Assembly (NCBI GenBank): GCA_030765065.1
Contig: CM060990.1
Coordinates: forward strand, 278,221,341-278,285,340
DNA: 64,000 nucleotides
From: Deroplatys truncata
Lineage: Eukaryota > Arthropoda > Insecta > Mantodea > Mantidae
Direction of reading: 5' to 3'
Shown: piece after piece, positions 1 to 11,017 of the stretch
Numbering within the stretch: position 1 is the first letter of the stretch
How the letters are laid out: the number at the start of each line of letters is the position of its first letter
Position numbers and translations under genes: made by a program
The notes under the pieces: model-generated
What the model was told of the DNA's origin: nothing
Database searches by the model: none
The model's input: only the letters and a program-made list of their open reading frames with translations

Positions 1-470
1 GGGAATTCTACAAACGATGACCAATGTCGTCTAATGTTTCTTCGGTAAGATCCGTATGCCGTTTTTTAGATTTCTTAGCCTGAACACTTCCTGTGGCCTG
101 AAATTTATTGCTAAGTTCATGGATTGTTGTAGGACCTGGAACTTTTACATCTGGAAATCTTTCTGCAAATCCTACTTTCACTTGGTGAGCTGACTGAGTT
201 AACACATACAAATCATAAATACATGCTGTGCAGTAGAAAACATATATTGAGCCATAATATACTTTGTGACTAAGTACAGAGCAAAATAATAAATAACTCA
301 TAATAATTGAACTACATCACATCACTGTCAACTCAATACTGCACTTCACACTGCAGAGCAAAACCACATCTACAGCGTGGCCTTCTTTATAGCAGCAGTG
401 TGTTGTGTTTCCACATGGCCAGTGGAAAAACACTGCACAGCCGGCTCGTAGTTTCTTGGCTTTCCTGTTA
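1..470 (-). mobile_element. DUF4817-type DNA transposon, 5' part, cut by window edge
   Basis: The minus strand at about 180-8 encodes a helix-turn-helix segment (KFPDV-like, TIHELSNKF, TGSV, LTEETLDDIGHRL) of the kind found at the N terminus of insect Tc1/mariner-like transposases with a DUF4817 domain. The outer end at 441-470 (AGTTTCTTGGCTTTCCTGT) is the same terminal sequence, in the same orientation, as the right end of the element at 994-1533, so it is the element's 5' terminus. The catalytic part would lie left of position 1. The region between the terminus and the coding part has no long open frame. Family assignment rests on recognised residue patterns, not a search. Confidence 0.65.
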
Positions 471-993
471 CAAAATTAATCAGCAAAACAGGCTCTTTCA
501 GGACATACACTTTGTACTTACTCCCAAAAACGTTTACTTTTCTAAAAATTGTCTTAAGGAGAACAGCAGCAAAAATTCACCAATAAAGTACATTGTTTTA
601 CAAGACTTCCAAACATGACAAGAGCTTTTGTTCTTTTGGTTTTTAGAGGTATGAATGGGTTAATTTCACATTCAGGGTGTGTGTTTTAAGATTGTATTTT
701 TGTGTAATGAAAGAATAGTTTTGAGACTTCTCCAAAATAATGTCAGTCCCAATTCTTACAATTACAAAAAATGTTTTAAAAACATAACACTCATATGAAT
801 GAAACGCACAGCTATTCTTTTTTCTATGCTACAAGTTTCTTATGCCCATGAAGTAATCACTGTTTAAAAAATTATTTATTTTATTATTTACACTAATTAA
901 TTTGGTCAGTCTGTTACCTTTTTAGCAGGGTATTATGCCTAGGGCTATTTACTTGCCTGGAATAACTACCTATGAAAGTAAATTTCTAGTATA
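471..993. other. AT-rich sequence, no gene seen
   Basis: No supported coding region. The only notable item is one copy of the 14-bp motif GTCAGTCTGTTACC at 905-918. The same motif recurs three times at 8783-9173. Confidence 0.5.
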
Positions 994-1533
994 CTACAGG
1001 GAGAGCCAAAAGATTATGAACCGGCTGCAGCTATCATAGAAAGGCATGGATGAAACCATACAATATTTTTAAAACTACTTTTAAAGGCTTTACTTAACAA
1101 CTTTATGAAAGTGTGTTTGACAAAAGAATTATTAGTAGAGATCTGTGGCCCCATCGGTCCCCCAACCTAACTCCTTGCGACTGCTATCTCTGGGGTAACT
1201 TAAAACATAAAATGTACAAGACAAACCCACACACCCTGGAAGAATTAAAAGAAAATATCTGCCAGGAAATTGCCAGCATTTCTCAATGTGCACTACGAAG
1301 AGTAATGGATAGTTTCCTAAACAGGTGCCAAAACTGTATGGACAATGACAGTGGCCAGTTTCAGCATCTCTTTTCATAAAGTTGGTAAGTAAAGCCTTTA
1401 AAAGTAGTTTTAAAAATGTTGTATGGTTTCATCCACACCTTTCTATGATAGCGGCAGACGGCAATAACCACCCAGGACGCAGACAGGAAAAACACCACGC
1501 AGCTGGTTCGTAGTTTTTTGGCTCTCTCTGTAG
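994..1533 (+). mobile_element. Foldback MITE derived from a DUF4817-type transposon
   Basis: A 540-bp element flanked by TA on both sides (992-993, 1534-1535). Its ends are inverted copies: CTACAGGGAGAGCCAAAA on the left, and CTACAGAGAGAGCCAAAA when the right end is read on the other strand. The inverted arms run over 100 bp inward and include the sequence just downstream of the transposase stop codon. The left arm therefore appears to be an inverted duplicate of the element's own 3' end, shortened by about 50 bp. Only the last part of a transposase gene is left between the arms, so it cannot move by itself. It is related to the element at 1-470. Confidence 0.8.
1113..1379 (+). pseudogene. 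Transposase C-terminal fragment (Tc1/mariner-like, DUF4817 type)
   Basis: About 88 codons ending in TAA. The reading contains the segment around the second catalytic region of DDE transposases (LWPHRSPNLTPCDCYLWG), then the helical C-terminal tail (TLEELKENI, ALRRVMDSFLNRCQNC, FQHLFS). The family's usual length is about 300-350 residues, so everything upstream, including the first catalytic Asp and the DNA-binding domain, is missing. It lies between the two inverted arms of the 540-bp element and shows that element's origin. Confidence 0.75.
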
Positions 1534-1642
1534 TATCTAGTTATATCATAACCAACAGCATTACCCTTCTTCTTTCTTCTATGTGCCATGAATTGTACGA
1601 AGAAAGTATGAGAGTGGATCCATGGAGAAAGTTAAACTGGAA

Positions 1643-1647
<5 letters not shown>

Positions 1648-1693
<46 letters not shown>
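1648..1693. repeat. (AG)n microsatellite
   Basis: About 46 bp of uninterrupted AG dinucleotide repeat. Confidence 0.95.
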
Positions 1694-1695
<2 letters not shown>

Positions 1696-1796
1696 TGCCA
1701 TGATTCAACTTGCTGAAAGTTCAGAACAGATCCAGAGGTGCTCAACAACTATTTCACTTTTCAGATGTTGCCCATGGAAAAAATGAAAGAACATTA

Positions 1797-2102
1797 AAAC
1801 TGCACTCCCTAATTATCCAACAAAGAGAAAACGTTCTATCGAGAAATTTGCCAAACAAGAGGGATTACTTCCTCCTTTACCAAAGAAAAAAGTTACACAA
1901 ATCCTTGATATGGAGGCAACAGCTTTAGAATGCATTGAGAGAGACTTTTGTATCAGTGATTCCATATCTTGGCAGTCAACTAGTATGAAAGGTGGAATTA
2001 ATGTGTAAACTCCATCTGGAAAAGAGAAACTACAGGAACATTACTTACTCTTAACCCTTAGAGGCACATTATCTTGCAATCTCAATATGATGTTAAGATA
2101 AG
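1797..2102 (+). pseudogene. Unclassified transposon-like gene, copy 1, N-terminal part
   Basis: An open stretch of about 70 codons (1797-2008) reads KRKRSIEKFAKQEGLLPP, then ECIERDFCISDSISWQ, where the F..xDSISWQ motif parallels FYQRNDIS.Q in copy 2 at 20475. A stop follows, then further recognisable reading (QSQYDVKI) up to the LINE insertion point at 2102. It continues in frame at 7979 as KISFSKFASLR. I cannot name the family. It resembles unnamed multicopy proteins I recall from arthropods, with a probable RNase-H-like nuclease core. Here it is broken by stop codons and by the LINE. Confidence 0.55.
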
Positions 2103-2522
2103 TGATGATGTGATGCGGTTTAAGGGCGCTAAACAGCTGAGGTCATCAGCGTCCTTACAAAGTATAAAATTTAAAATCCAAAAAGAAAAGACGGGTAAAA
2201 ACCGCATAGTTAAAAAACGGGACACAAACCCGCGATGTCCAAATAGCTAAAAAGCAAAACACCAAATTCTAAAAACCAACACACTAAAAGCATGGTCAAT
2301 AAGAGTAAAACAATGTGTCAAGAACTGTAGAATGCGAGGGACATGAGCGCCATATGTCCACTGGAAAGTAGAGGCCCCATTAAAAAGACAATATAAACTC
2401 ACACAGCCAAAAGACGCTCAGCGCATCAAATGCGTAGCCTTAAACCAATGTCACTGATAAAACGTAAAAGACATTCTACAGCATGCATGTCTGCCAAAAC
2501 GTTGGCTAGGCCAACAGGCAGA

Positions 2523-5500
2523 TCAACACGAACGCGCAACGGAGCTAAAACTTGACACTGTTAAAATGTGACGCACCGTTAAGGGCGCATCACACTGCTC
2601 ACAGAGTGGTGTGGGGTCACCACTGAGCAGATATCTATGACTAAAAACACAATGTCCGATTCGTAAACGAGCTAAAAGTACTTCTTCCCGACAACACGAA
2701 CGAGAAGAGGTACCCCAGACTAGCGGAAGAGGTTTAACGTCCCGCAACTTGTTCCCCCGGAGGGCCGTCCACTCATCGCGCCAAAGCGAGAGGAGGCGGT
2801 GACGTAATATAACACACAAATCTGACGAGGGAATAACAGAGGTAAAAATTCTGGGTAATAAAATCGGCGATTTGGCAGCGGCGTCGGCAGACTCGTTCCC
2901 TGACATACCCACATGACCTGGAACCCACACGAAGGAGACGCTGATGCCAGAGGCACCAAGCTCGTTAATACTCTGAAAGGCACTCAGAGTCCGTACAAAC
3001 AACACAGAGCCACAAGTCGTGCAGCTGAATATATAAAATGGCTTGATAAATGCTAAAAAGTTCGACGGTAAAAATAGAACATTGCCCGGGTAAACGAAAG
3101 GTAAAACTACGTTGACGAAAAACGAAGGCACACCCTACTCCAAGGGTGGCGAAAATGACTTCCTTCCGCGAGTCACCAAATATGCAACACGCACGGCGTC
3201 ATTCAGCAGCATGTGAAAATCAAACGGACGGTTGCAGAGAGGGAACGTGCGCCTGCGAGTCACGTTTTCGCCACCTCTGCCCTACTCCAACATCAGTCTT
3301 AGACCCAATAGTATATATAAAATGCAAGTCCTCGAATTGCGCCTGAAGTTCCAAAAACGCGGATCTAAGGACTAAAGAAGGGGTCGCATTCTTCGGCGTC
3401 AACGTTAACCCAAGGTGATAGTGGGCCTCAGCGCGCAACCATGGAGGAAAACGCGTTTCGCCTCTCGGAAGGGCCGGCACTGGCGTAACGTCCAGATGCC
3501 GAAGAAGCCGTCGAAATCGAACCCCTGGAGGGAGCAATGCAGAGGAGCTAATTAAATATTGCCGATCAAGCGACTCCGCGAAAAATAACTCCAAGGACGG
3601 GTGGTTAGGCAAGCTTGAGAGTCGACAGGCATAGCTGCACAAAAGTATCTGACGCCTGAAGGACAGCGGAGGCTCAGCAGCTTCAGCATATAGACTAGGT
3701 ACAGGGCTGGTTGGAAAGGCCCCTGTAGCGACTCTTATGCCGCGATGGTGAATGGCATTCAATCGACGTAACACAGATGGACGTGCCGACGAATAGACAA
3801 TGCACCCGTAATCAAGCCTGGATCGGACCAAAGAGCGATAAAAACGAAGGACGGTCCGATCAGATCCCCAGGATGTGCCACTTAAAACACGTAAAAGATT
3901 AAGAGAACGGTCACACTTTGCTTTTAAAAGGGAAATGTGAGGAGTCCAGCTCAGCTTTCGATCAAAGATCAACCCCAGAAATTTCACCTCGTCTGCAAAT
4001 GGAAGGACCTCCGACCCAAGATGGAGAGAGGGCGGAGGGAAAGCCTTCCGGCGCCAGAAATTGATGCAGAGGGATTTCTCGGCAGAGAAATTAAAGCCGT
4101 TGGCGTTACTCCAGGCGTAGAGACGGCCGATACAGCTCTGGAGACGGCGTTCGAGCAGACAAGTCCGCCGTGAACTACAATAAATGGCAAAATCGTCAAC
4201 GAAAAGGGACGATAAAATGCCAGGTGGAATACAAACAACAATGGGGCTGATAGCTATCGCAAAAAGTGACACTGAGTACAGAGCCCTGTGGTACTCCGTT
4301 CTCTTGAATAAAACGACGAGATAAAACCGAGCCCACACGTACACGAAAGACGCGGTCCGTCATAAACTCCCGAAGAAATATGGGAAGACGACCGCGGATA
4401 TTCCATGCGTGAAGTGTACGTAAAATGCCGCCCCTCAAACAAGTGTCATAAGCTTTCTCCAGGTCAAAAAACACAGCCACTGTTTGACACTTTCTCAGAA
4501 ACCCGTTCATAATATGCGTCGACAGACACACCAGATGGTCGACGGTAGAGCGATGGCGACGAAATCCGCACTGAGCGCTCACTAGAAGTTTCTGAGACTC
4601 AAGCCACCATGTCAACCGCCCGTTGATCATGCGCTCCATCACCTTGCAAATGCAACTAGTGAGGGAGATAGGGCGGTAGCTGGAAGGTAGTTGGCGATCC
4701 TTCCCAGGCTAAGGATAGGGACAATGGTGGCTTCGCGCCAAACCGAAGGAAAAACGCCGTCTTGCCAAATACGGTTATAGACCTGAAGAGAAAGAGTTTA
4801 AGGTTCTTTAACATCAAGACATGAATGCCGTCCGGCCTAGGAGCGGAGTGCCTAGAGTAATGTAGAGCATGCTCCAGCTCCCTCATTGTAAAAAGTTCAT
4901 AACACTCCGTATTAGCAGACCGAAAATTATAGGTCGCGGAATCAAGCCAGTCTTTGAGAGCGAGAAAGGCGGTTGAATAATGGTCAGAACTGGAAACCGC
5001 CTCAAAGGCAGCACCCAGAGTGTCAGCAATGGCAGCTGGATCCACTATGGTGGCATTAGAAACCTGAAGGCCAGAAACAGTACAATGCGACACTTTACCT
5101 GAGAAGCGACGAAGTTTATCCCAAACAGATGAAGGCGTGAAGCAATTAAAAGACTCGACAAAACGAGTCCAGGACGCCTTCTTGCTATCCTGAATAATGC
5201 GACGAGCCCTGGGTATAAAAGTAACCAAATTATCAAGTTAGGGTGTCGCCGAAACACCCTGAGTGCAGCTCTACGGGCACGAACGGCGTCCCGACAGTCC
5301 TCATTCCACCACGGCACAGGAATACGCCGAGGGTGAGAGGACGAACGGGGAATTGTGCGTTCGGCGGCAGATAGCATCGTAGAGGTAAGGTGCTGCACCA
5401 TTTGGTTAACATCAGTGAAGGACTGGTCCGCAAAACACACGAGGCTGGAATACAATCTCCAGTCGGCTTTTCTGAATAACCAGGTAGGTACTCCAGAATG

Positions 5501-6169
5501 CTGGACGTGGTGAGACAGAAAAGAAACGATGCAGGGGTAATGGTCGCTGGAGTAGGTGTCAGCGACGACGTTCCACTGCAGGCGACCAGCAAGCTGGAGT
5601 GAGCAATCGGCTAGGTCCAAGTGAGAGAATGTACCAGAAGAGTCAGAAAGAAAAGTAGGTTCACCTGTATTGAGGATGCAGAGGTTGAACTGATGAAAAC
5701 GTTCGGAAAGAAGAGTTCCCCTGGCGAAAGCCCTTGGCGAACCCCACAGGGGGTGATGGGAATTAAAATCTCCCAACAGAAGAAATGGTGTTGGGAGAGT
5801 GGACAGGAGATCTCGAATGTCCGCGTTAGCGAGGGGAGACGATGTAGGTGAATAGACAGAGCAAACAGAAAAGAAAAAGCCGGGTAATTGAAGTCTAATG
5901 GCAACAACTTGCAAGTCGGAGGTAAGAGTAAGAGTTTGAAAATGAACGTCATTACGCACTAACAACATGACACCTCCATGAGCAGGAGCACCCTCATCCG
6001 GTTCAAGGTCGTAGCGAACCGGAGTATACCCTCGGAGATTGAAAGGATCGTGAGGGCGAAGCTTAGTCTCCTGCAAACACACGACCATAGGTGAAAGGGA
6101 ACGCAATAAAAATTGCAGTTCTGCCCTATGCGATCGTACACCACGTAAATTCCAGGTCAGGATAGCCAT
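2523..6169 (-). pseudogene. LINE ORF2: endonuclease, reverse transcriptase, RNase H
   Basis: The reading begins MAILTWNLRG at 6169 and overlaps the ORF1 stop by 13 bases. The endonuclease shows VVCLQETKL, GDFNSHHPLWGS and SDHYPC (about 6170-5230). The reverse transcriptase follows in shifted frames: FFDLEKAYDT, NGVPQGSVLS, and FVDD as the YxDD box (about 4660-3700). RNase H begins as YTIGSK, where the family has TDGSK, so its first catalytic Asp is lost. It ends with WVPGHVGMSGNESAD and a CEQCDAPLTVRH zinc-binding tail near 2600. Frameshifts lie near 5230, 4780, 4650 and 4230. The 139-bp insertion at 3141-3279 splits RNase H. It is not functional. Confidence 0.88.
3141..3279. mobile_element. 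139-bp hAT-like MITE inside the LINE
   Basis: A short insertion in the RNase H region of the LINE. The 8-bp duplication CCCTACTC flanks it at 3133-3140 and 3280-3287. The ends are imperfect inverted repeats: CAAGGGTGGCGAAAA on the left and CAGAGGTGGCGAAAA reading in from the right. An 8-bp duplication with CA-starting ends suits the hAT superfamily. It has no coding capacity. Confidence 0.75.
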
Positions 6170-7463
6170 GAATAAAAGGGACAAATTGTGTACTTAGAAG
6201 GGCGACTTAAAATAACCTTTTGCTTAACCTTCGGGCTCGGGCTTTTTGTATGGAGTTGGTTAGACTCCATAGGCTCCTCGAAGGGAGGGCCCACGCGCTC
6301 AGTGCCAGAAACCGATTCAAGCGCCGAGAATCGGTTCTGGGTGGCAATGGGTGAAGGTGGCCGTTGAGTGCGGCTTGTCCCAGGAGCATCCTGGGACTGC
6401 GACCTTCGAGGAGGAGAAAGTGAACTCTTTTTACCGCGAGCACGCGGAGGGTCTTTTAGAAAACCTTCTCCACGAAATTTCTGCTTCTCTTTTTTCTCAG
6501 TGCCTTGTGACTTCATAACCTTTGGACCAGGTTTAGAGGGCTTGATAACTGTAGCTGAAATGGACGGCCGGGTAGTTATGGCGGTCAAAGCAGTTATGGT
6601 CCAGGTTTGAGTCTCTGCACCCTTCCGGGGTACTGGCGAGGTAACAGCACTGAATGTTCCCGATCGCAGGAGCGAAGTTTGGCGCGCATGGTAACGCCTC
6701 CGGGCTTCTGCGAAGGAGAGTTTCTCCTTTACCCGGATCTCCTTCTCGTCCAAGTACCGCGGACAGTCGGCAAAAGAAGCAGAATGAGACCCTTTGCAAT
6801 TAACGCAGACGGGTCCTGATGAACAGGTACCTTCGTGACGGCTGGCTATATGAGGCAGATGGATACGGCACTCTTACAAGAGACTTGCGTATGCCTAAAA
6901 CGCTGGCATTTGAAACAACGCAGAGGTCTAGGAATAAAGGGCCTCACAGCAACACGTTCGTACCCTGCTGAAATACTAGTGGGCAGATCGACGCCATCGA
7001 ACGTGAGAAACAGGGTACGAGTAGGTACCAACACACCGTCGCGTTTAGCCTGCACTCGATGAACCGCTGTAGCCTTTTGGTCGGAAAGATATTCGACCAG
7101 CTCATCATCTGATATTCCGTCGAGGCTGTGAGTGGTGACGACGCCTCGACAGGAATTCAAGTTGCGGTGCTTCTCAACACGGATGGGATAACCGTGGAGA
7201 AGCGTGGCGCTTAACAAGGACTTACTTTGTTATTCGGACTTGCTCTGAACTAACAAAGATCCATTCCGAAGTCGGGTGCAGGAATGAACAGAACCAGCAA
7301 TAGCATCAATCCCCTTTTGAATAATAAAAGGGTTCACCTTCTCAAAAGATTGGCCTTCCTCTGTTCGGCTAATTACTAAGTAACAACCAGATGTCGGTGG
7401 TGCTACTTCCGTTACTAAGACTTTTCGGCGCTTGTTATTTATAATGGAGAAAGAGGGCTCCAT
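6157..7463 (-). pseudogene. LINE ORF1: zinc-knuckle nucleic-acid-binding protein
   Basis: The first in-frame ATG on the minus strand is at 7463. The middle carries two retroviral-type knuckles: CFKCQRFRHTQVSC (CX2CX4HX4C), then CVNCKGSHSASFADC (CX2CX3HX6C). A basic, Ser/Pro-rich tail follows (KPGPKVMKSQ, SLSPPRRSQS). Such ORF1 proteins coat the LINE RNA in I-like elements. There is one in-frame TAA near 7230 and a frameshift between the two knuckles near 6840. The stop codon TGA at 6157-6159 overlaps the ORF2 start, a coupling arrangement seen in several LINE clades. Confidence 0.8.
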
Positions 7464-7978
7464 AGCGAAAGAAATCCTCCACCATTGCAACCGTCTCTGA
7501 CCTCGGGCTCTGACTTCCCGGACAATGCCCCCCCGCGGAACTGCAGTTGAACAGCAGATACGAACACATACCCTACATGACGACTCCGGGTGGTGGGGAT
7601 GACGCCATTACCCACTCACCCAGCTGCGCACCCAGTGCGCGGGTATCTGTCAGGCTGTTGTCCACGGAGGATTAAAATAAAAGGGTAAAATAAATAAAAC
7701 TGTGTGGGCGTTTCGCACGCAAGGTAGGCTGGCGAAGAAGTAATATAGATGTGTGAATGAATGGACGTGGGGCGAAATGTGCGTAAATAGAGTAGAGAAG
7801 AAAGACACGATGGTGAGGGGCGTCATGGAATGAAATGCACAGAACGCACGAGAGCCTACCTTGAGTCCCCCGGTCACGAGAACGAACCCACCTCGACCGG
7901 ACGGGGATGAAAATGGCGATGAGTAGCTCGGGCACCCCAAACCCGTACTCACAAAAGGTGAGCCCCTGGGGGGGAGTC

Positions 7979-8250
7979 AAGATAAGCTTTTCAAAATTTG
8001 CTTCCCTGCGATCTGTAAATGCCTTCCGGAAGAGAGGTATTCCTCATAATGTCTGCACCTGCAAGGTGCATGCAAATGTGCCCTTTTTACTTAATACTCT
8101 GAAAATTGCAGGCCTGTCTGTTGAAATTAATTCAAAGAATTTACCAGACAGGTAGTTTGTAACCAAGAATCCAAAATGTGCATGATGTAGAAGTGTTTGA
8201 ATTGTAATGGTTTGAATAAAATTGTCACTTCCTTGCACAAGGACGTTTTG
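7979..8250 (+). pseudogene. Unclassified transposon-like gene, copy 1, continued after the LINE
   Basis: Immediately after the LINE duplication the reading continues KISFSKFASLRSV, then IPHNVCTCKVHANVPFLL. This is a cysteine/histidine-rich pattern (CxCxxHxN) matching MPYHCCFCSYHENINLLL in copy 2 (20541-20813). A stop at about 8153 and a frameshift follow, then CLNCNGLNK-like reading to about 8250. Beyond that the similarity to copy 2 is lost, so the catalytic core present in copy 2 appears deleted or unrecognisable. Confidence 0.55.
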
Positions 8251-8782
8251 GATGAGTTTTGCCCGTGGAATCAATGGATGTCTGAACATGAAGTCAGCAG
8301 GGTGTAGCCATCTAAAGAAAACCTGAAGGGGCAACTGCAACAGGAAATTCAGCATAAACCAGTAATTAAGAAAGAACAATATTTTACTATCTACTATGAT
8401 ACTCCCTTCTTTGAGTGAGTCAAAGTGCATCAGAAACAAATAACCGTTAAATTTCTTGAGACTCTAGGAGATGCATTCCAGTGGCAAAGTAAAGAACAAA
8501 GAGAAGAAATCATTGGGAAGTTAATACTTTTTGGGGTGTTACAGGTAGTAGGAGATGGACCCTTTTCAATTCCAGAGTTACCTGCTGTGAGGAATCAGTA
8601 AAGTGAACTTGAGAAGTTCTGAACATTAAGTGTAAACAAATAATGAAAACTTAAGAACTCATGAAGTGAAATCATCTTATAGTGTAACAAACAATAAATA
8701 CATATCTCAAGACTGAGTGGATTATAATCAGCATTTAAAATCACATATCTATTACAATACAAAAAGAAAAAATTAAGAGTCT

Positions 8783-9173
8783 GTCAGTCAGTTACCATGT
8801 CAGACCATTACTTCATACCTTTAAATTAATTGCTAATGAAGATTTTAATTTAACAAATGATATTTATACAAGATATTTCCAGACATTAGTCAAGCAAATT
8901 AAGGTGGTAACCAGTATTCTCATTCCCCATATTTCAGAGCACCAACTGGCTGAACTTATAATCCAGAATCTGTGATTTATAAGTCAGTCCGTTACCTGAA
9001 TTTCAAAGGTCAGATAATACTTTTTCTTGGGAGATATTTCAAAATAATATATATCAAAATGAAGCTTAAAGTCCACAATTTAAAACAGTATAAAGACATC
9101 TTGAAAAATTAAACTAGAAGTAGCAGCATTTGAGGTTTTATTGAAAACAAATGTGCTTTGTCAGTCCGTTACC
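8783..9173 (+). repeat. Three direct copies of GTCAGTCHGTTACC
   Basis: The 14-mers lie at 8783-8796, 8983-8996 and 9160-9173 and differ only at one position. A fourth copy is at 905-918. All are on the same strand. They flank copy 1 of the unclassified gene. Confidence 0.85.
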
Positions 9174-10212
9174 CGTGGAATTGCCCTAAGCTAGTATTAT
9201 ACTCAGATCACAATGAAGTTGTAGACTATTTCGTAACTTGCTGTTGTAAATACACAACCTTCATGGAGGGAGTACCACACACTATATGCAGGACAACCCT
9301 CTCATCTCGATTATGTCACAGCTAAACCACAACAAACTATCTGATCAGCTATATGTTCGGGAACACAAATACTAACTCTGCTAATTAATAACCTCATCTA
9401 TATCTTCATTTGAAGTGTTACCAAATCTTGTTTCTGCCATTTTTATGTTTAAACACAGCGGCATTGATTGTTGGTAGCTGAGTAACTGCAGAACTATACT
9501 CCAACCTCTTCAAGAGTATTAAAAGGAGGAGCAGCCCAAAGGAGGAGGCGATAAAGATATTTTAATAAACATTAGCAGAATCATGGCTGTGGCTGGTTCA
9601 AAAACAACATTCCTTTAAATGTGATTGCTTATTATCTCCCATTTGCGGCATAAGTAAAATAGTCTACAGAATTCTCATCTCCACAATTTAGTGTGATACT
9701 ATCTGGCAAAGTATAAGATGTATGACTTACAAACTACAATGCTGACATGTCTCCTTCAAAGGGAACACCACTGCCTGGCTAACAAATGAGTGCCACTAGA
9801 TATCATCGGATTCTCCCAACTCAAGTTCTCACTTGATACTGTCTGATTAAATTTGTTTTGACAATTCTGCTCACTAAAAACCACAATTTTTTATACCTCA
9901 AACAAATCACAGTCATCTGCATCACTTGAACATCTACTTGGTACTTATGAAGCCCTCTATAGCTTTGTTAAAAGTGATTCTAGGTGATAAAGAATTTTTG
10001 TGCAACCAACTTTTGTTTACAGAAAAAAGAACAGGGTGTGATCTTTACTACACCTTAATGTCCATTGGAGTTGGGAGCACACACAAAGATGAGACAGGGA
10101 AAGCCACTGTGCAGAGAGAGACTCTCATTCTCGATCGCTATGCACTGGCAGGTCATCGACTCAAAGCAGTGCTACTGTGCAACCTGCACTCACCTGCCTT
10201 CATGTGTGCTCC

Positions 10213-10240
10213 CAGCTAGAGCACATATCTGCTCTAGCTG
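10213..10240. repeat. Perfect 11-bp inverted repeat with 6-base loop
   Basis: CAGCTAGAGCA and TGCTCTAGCTG flank CATATC. It could be a transcript hairpin or the end structure of a small element. No function is implied by its context. Confidence 0.8.
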
Positions 10241-11017
10241 AGGACGGAGTGTCAAATGGAAACAACTTTCTGCCTTAAAACACAAGCTTTTTTTTTTTTT
10301 TAACAATGTGAGAAACATGCAGCTAATGTGGGTTTCAGTAGACTATAAATGCAATGTTGACCTATACACCAAGAGCTTTACTTCTTGTTACACAAATTGT
10401 TTACGTTTTCCTCAAAATTGAGTTCTTTCACTTCGCTAATAATTTCTCCAAAGTAAGTTCTAATACAAGGGCACATGTTCCAAATATTTGATCATATAGG
10501 TGTTTCTGGAAGACAAATCACTAGGGCTAGGATTTTTATGATAGAGCATATATTTTTGGTAGGACTGACATGCTCCTTAAATACATATAAATGCTTCTAA
10601 TGAAACAGCGAAATGAATTAACCTAATTTGTTAAGTCATATTTTTGCATATATGGCCATTTCTCTCTGATAGAGCATATTTTAGTATGTAAATCGTCATA
10701 TTTGTCATATTTTCATTCTTTCAAGAAGAAAAGAACTTTCTCATGCAATTTATTTCTTCCGTGTTACATTTTGCAGAATTGCGCACCTCATTTTGTTTCC
10801 TGGAAAACGGCAAGTAATCTACCTTCCTTCCCTGTTTCCTTTGAATTCACAATATGGACTTCACCCTTACGCATTAGTGAGTTTGTGTAAGCTATTGTTA
10901 CTCTATGAGCAGGTAGCTGATTAAGTCATTCTGGACCCTGGACTGCAGACAAGTGTAATTCACTCATTGTGTTATTCAGTCTTATTGAAGTCGTGTGTGC
11001 AGCACAGTTCAGAAAAA

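Larger units (their letters stand above)
2103..7978 (-). mobile_element. I-type LINE (with RNase H), near full length, 5.9 kb
   Basis: A non-LTR retrotransposon in minus orientation, bounded by an 8-bp direct duplication AAGATAAG at 2095-2102 and 7979-7986. Joining the flanks restores an open reading frame of the target gene, which supports the boundaries. It encodes, in order, a zinc-knuckle ORF1 and an ORF2 with AP endonuclease, reverse transcriptase and RNase H. This layout matches the I/Nimb/Loa group rather than Jockey or RTE. The 3' end is a short run of ATC/ATCAC-type repeats (2103-2120) rather than poly(A). Both ORFs carry stops and frameshifts, and a small MITE sits in the RNase H region. 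Confidence 0.9.
8251..10521. other. AT-rich sequence with iterated motifs, no supported gene
   Basis: Short open stretches occur (for example 8420-8600 and 9926-10219) but none resembles a protein I recognise. The region holds three copies of a 14-bp motif (8783-9173), a hairpin (10213-10240), and an inward-facing hAT-like end GGGAACACCACTG at about 9762-9774 with no visible partner. Confidence 0.5.

Noticed and set aside
9762-9774. hAT-like end GGGAACACCACTG
   Set aside because: No inverted partner and no 8-bp duplication could be found nearby.
9926-10219. 97-codon open frame
   Set aside because: Ordinary length for this composition, no motif recognised, no promoter or splice sites in a coherent arrangement.
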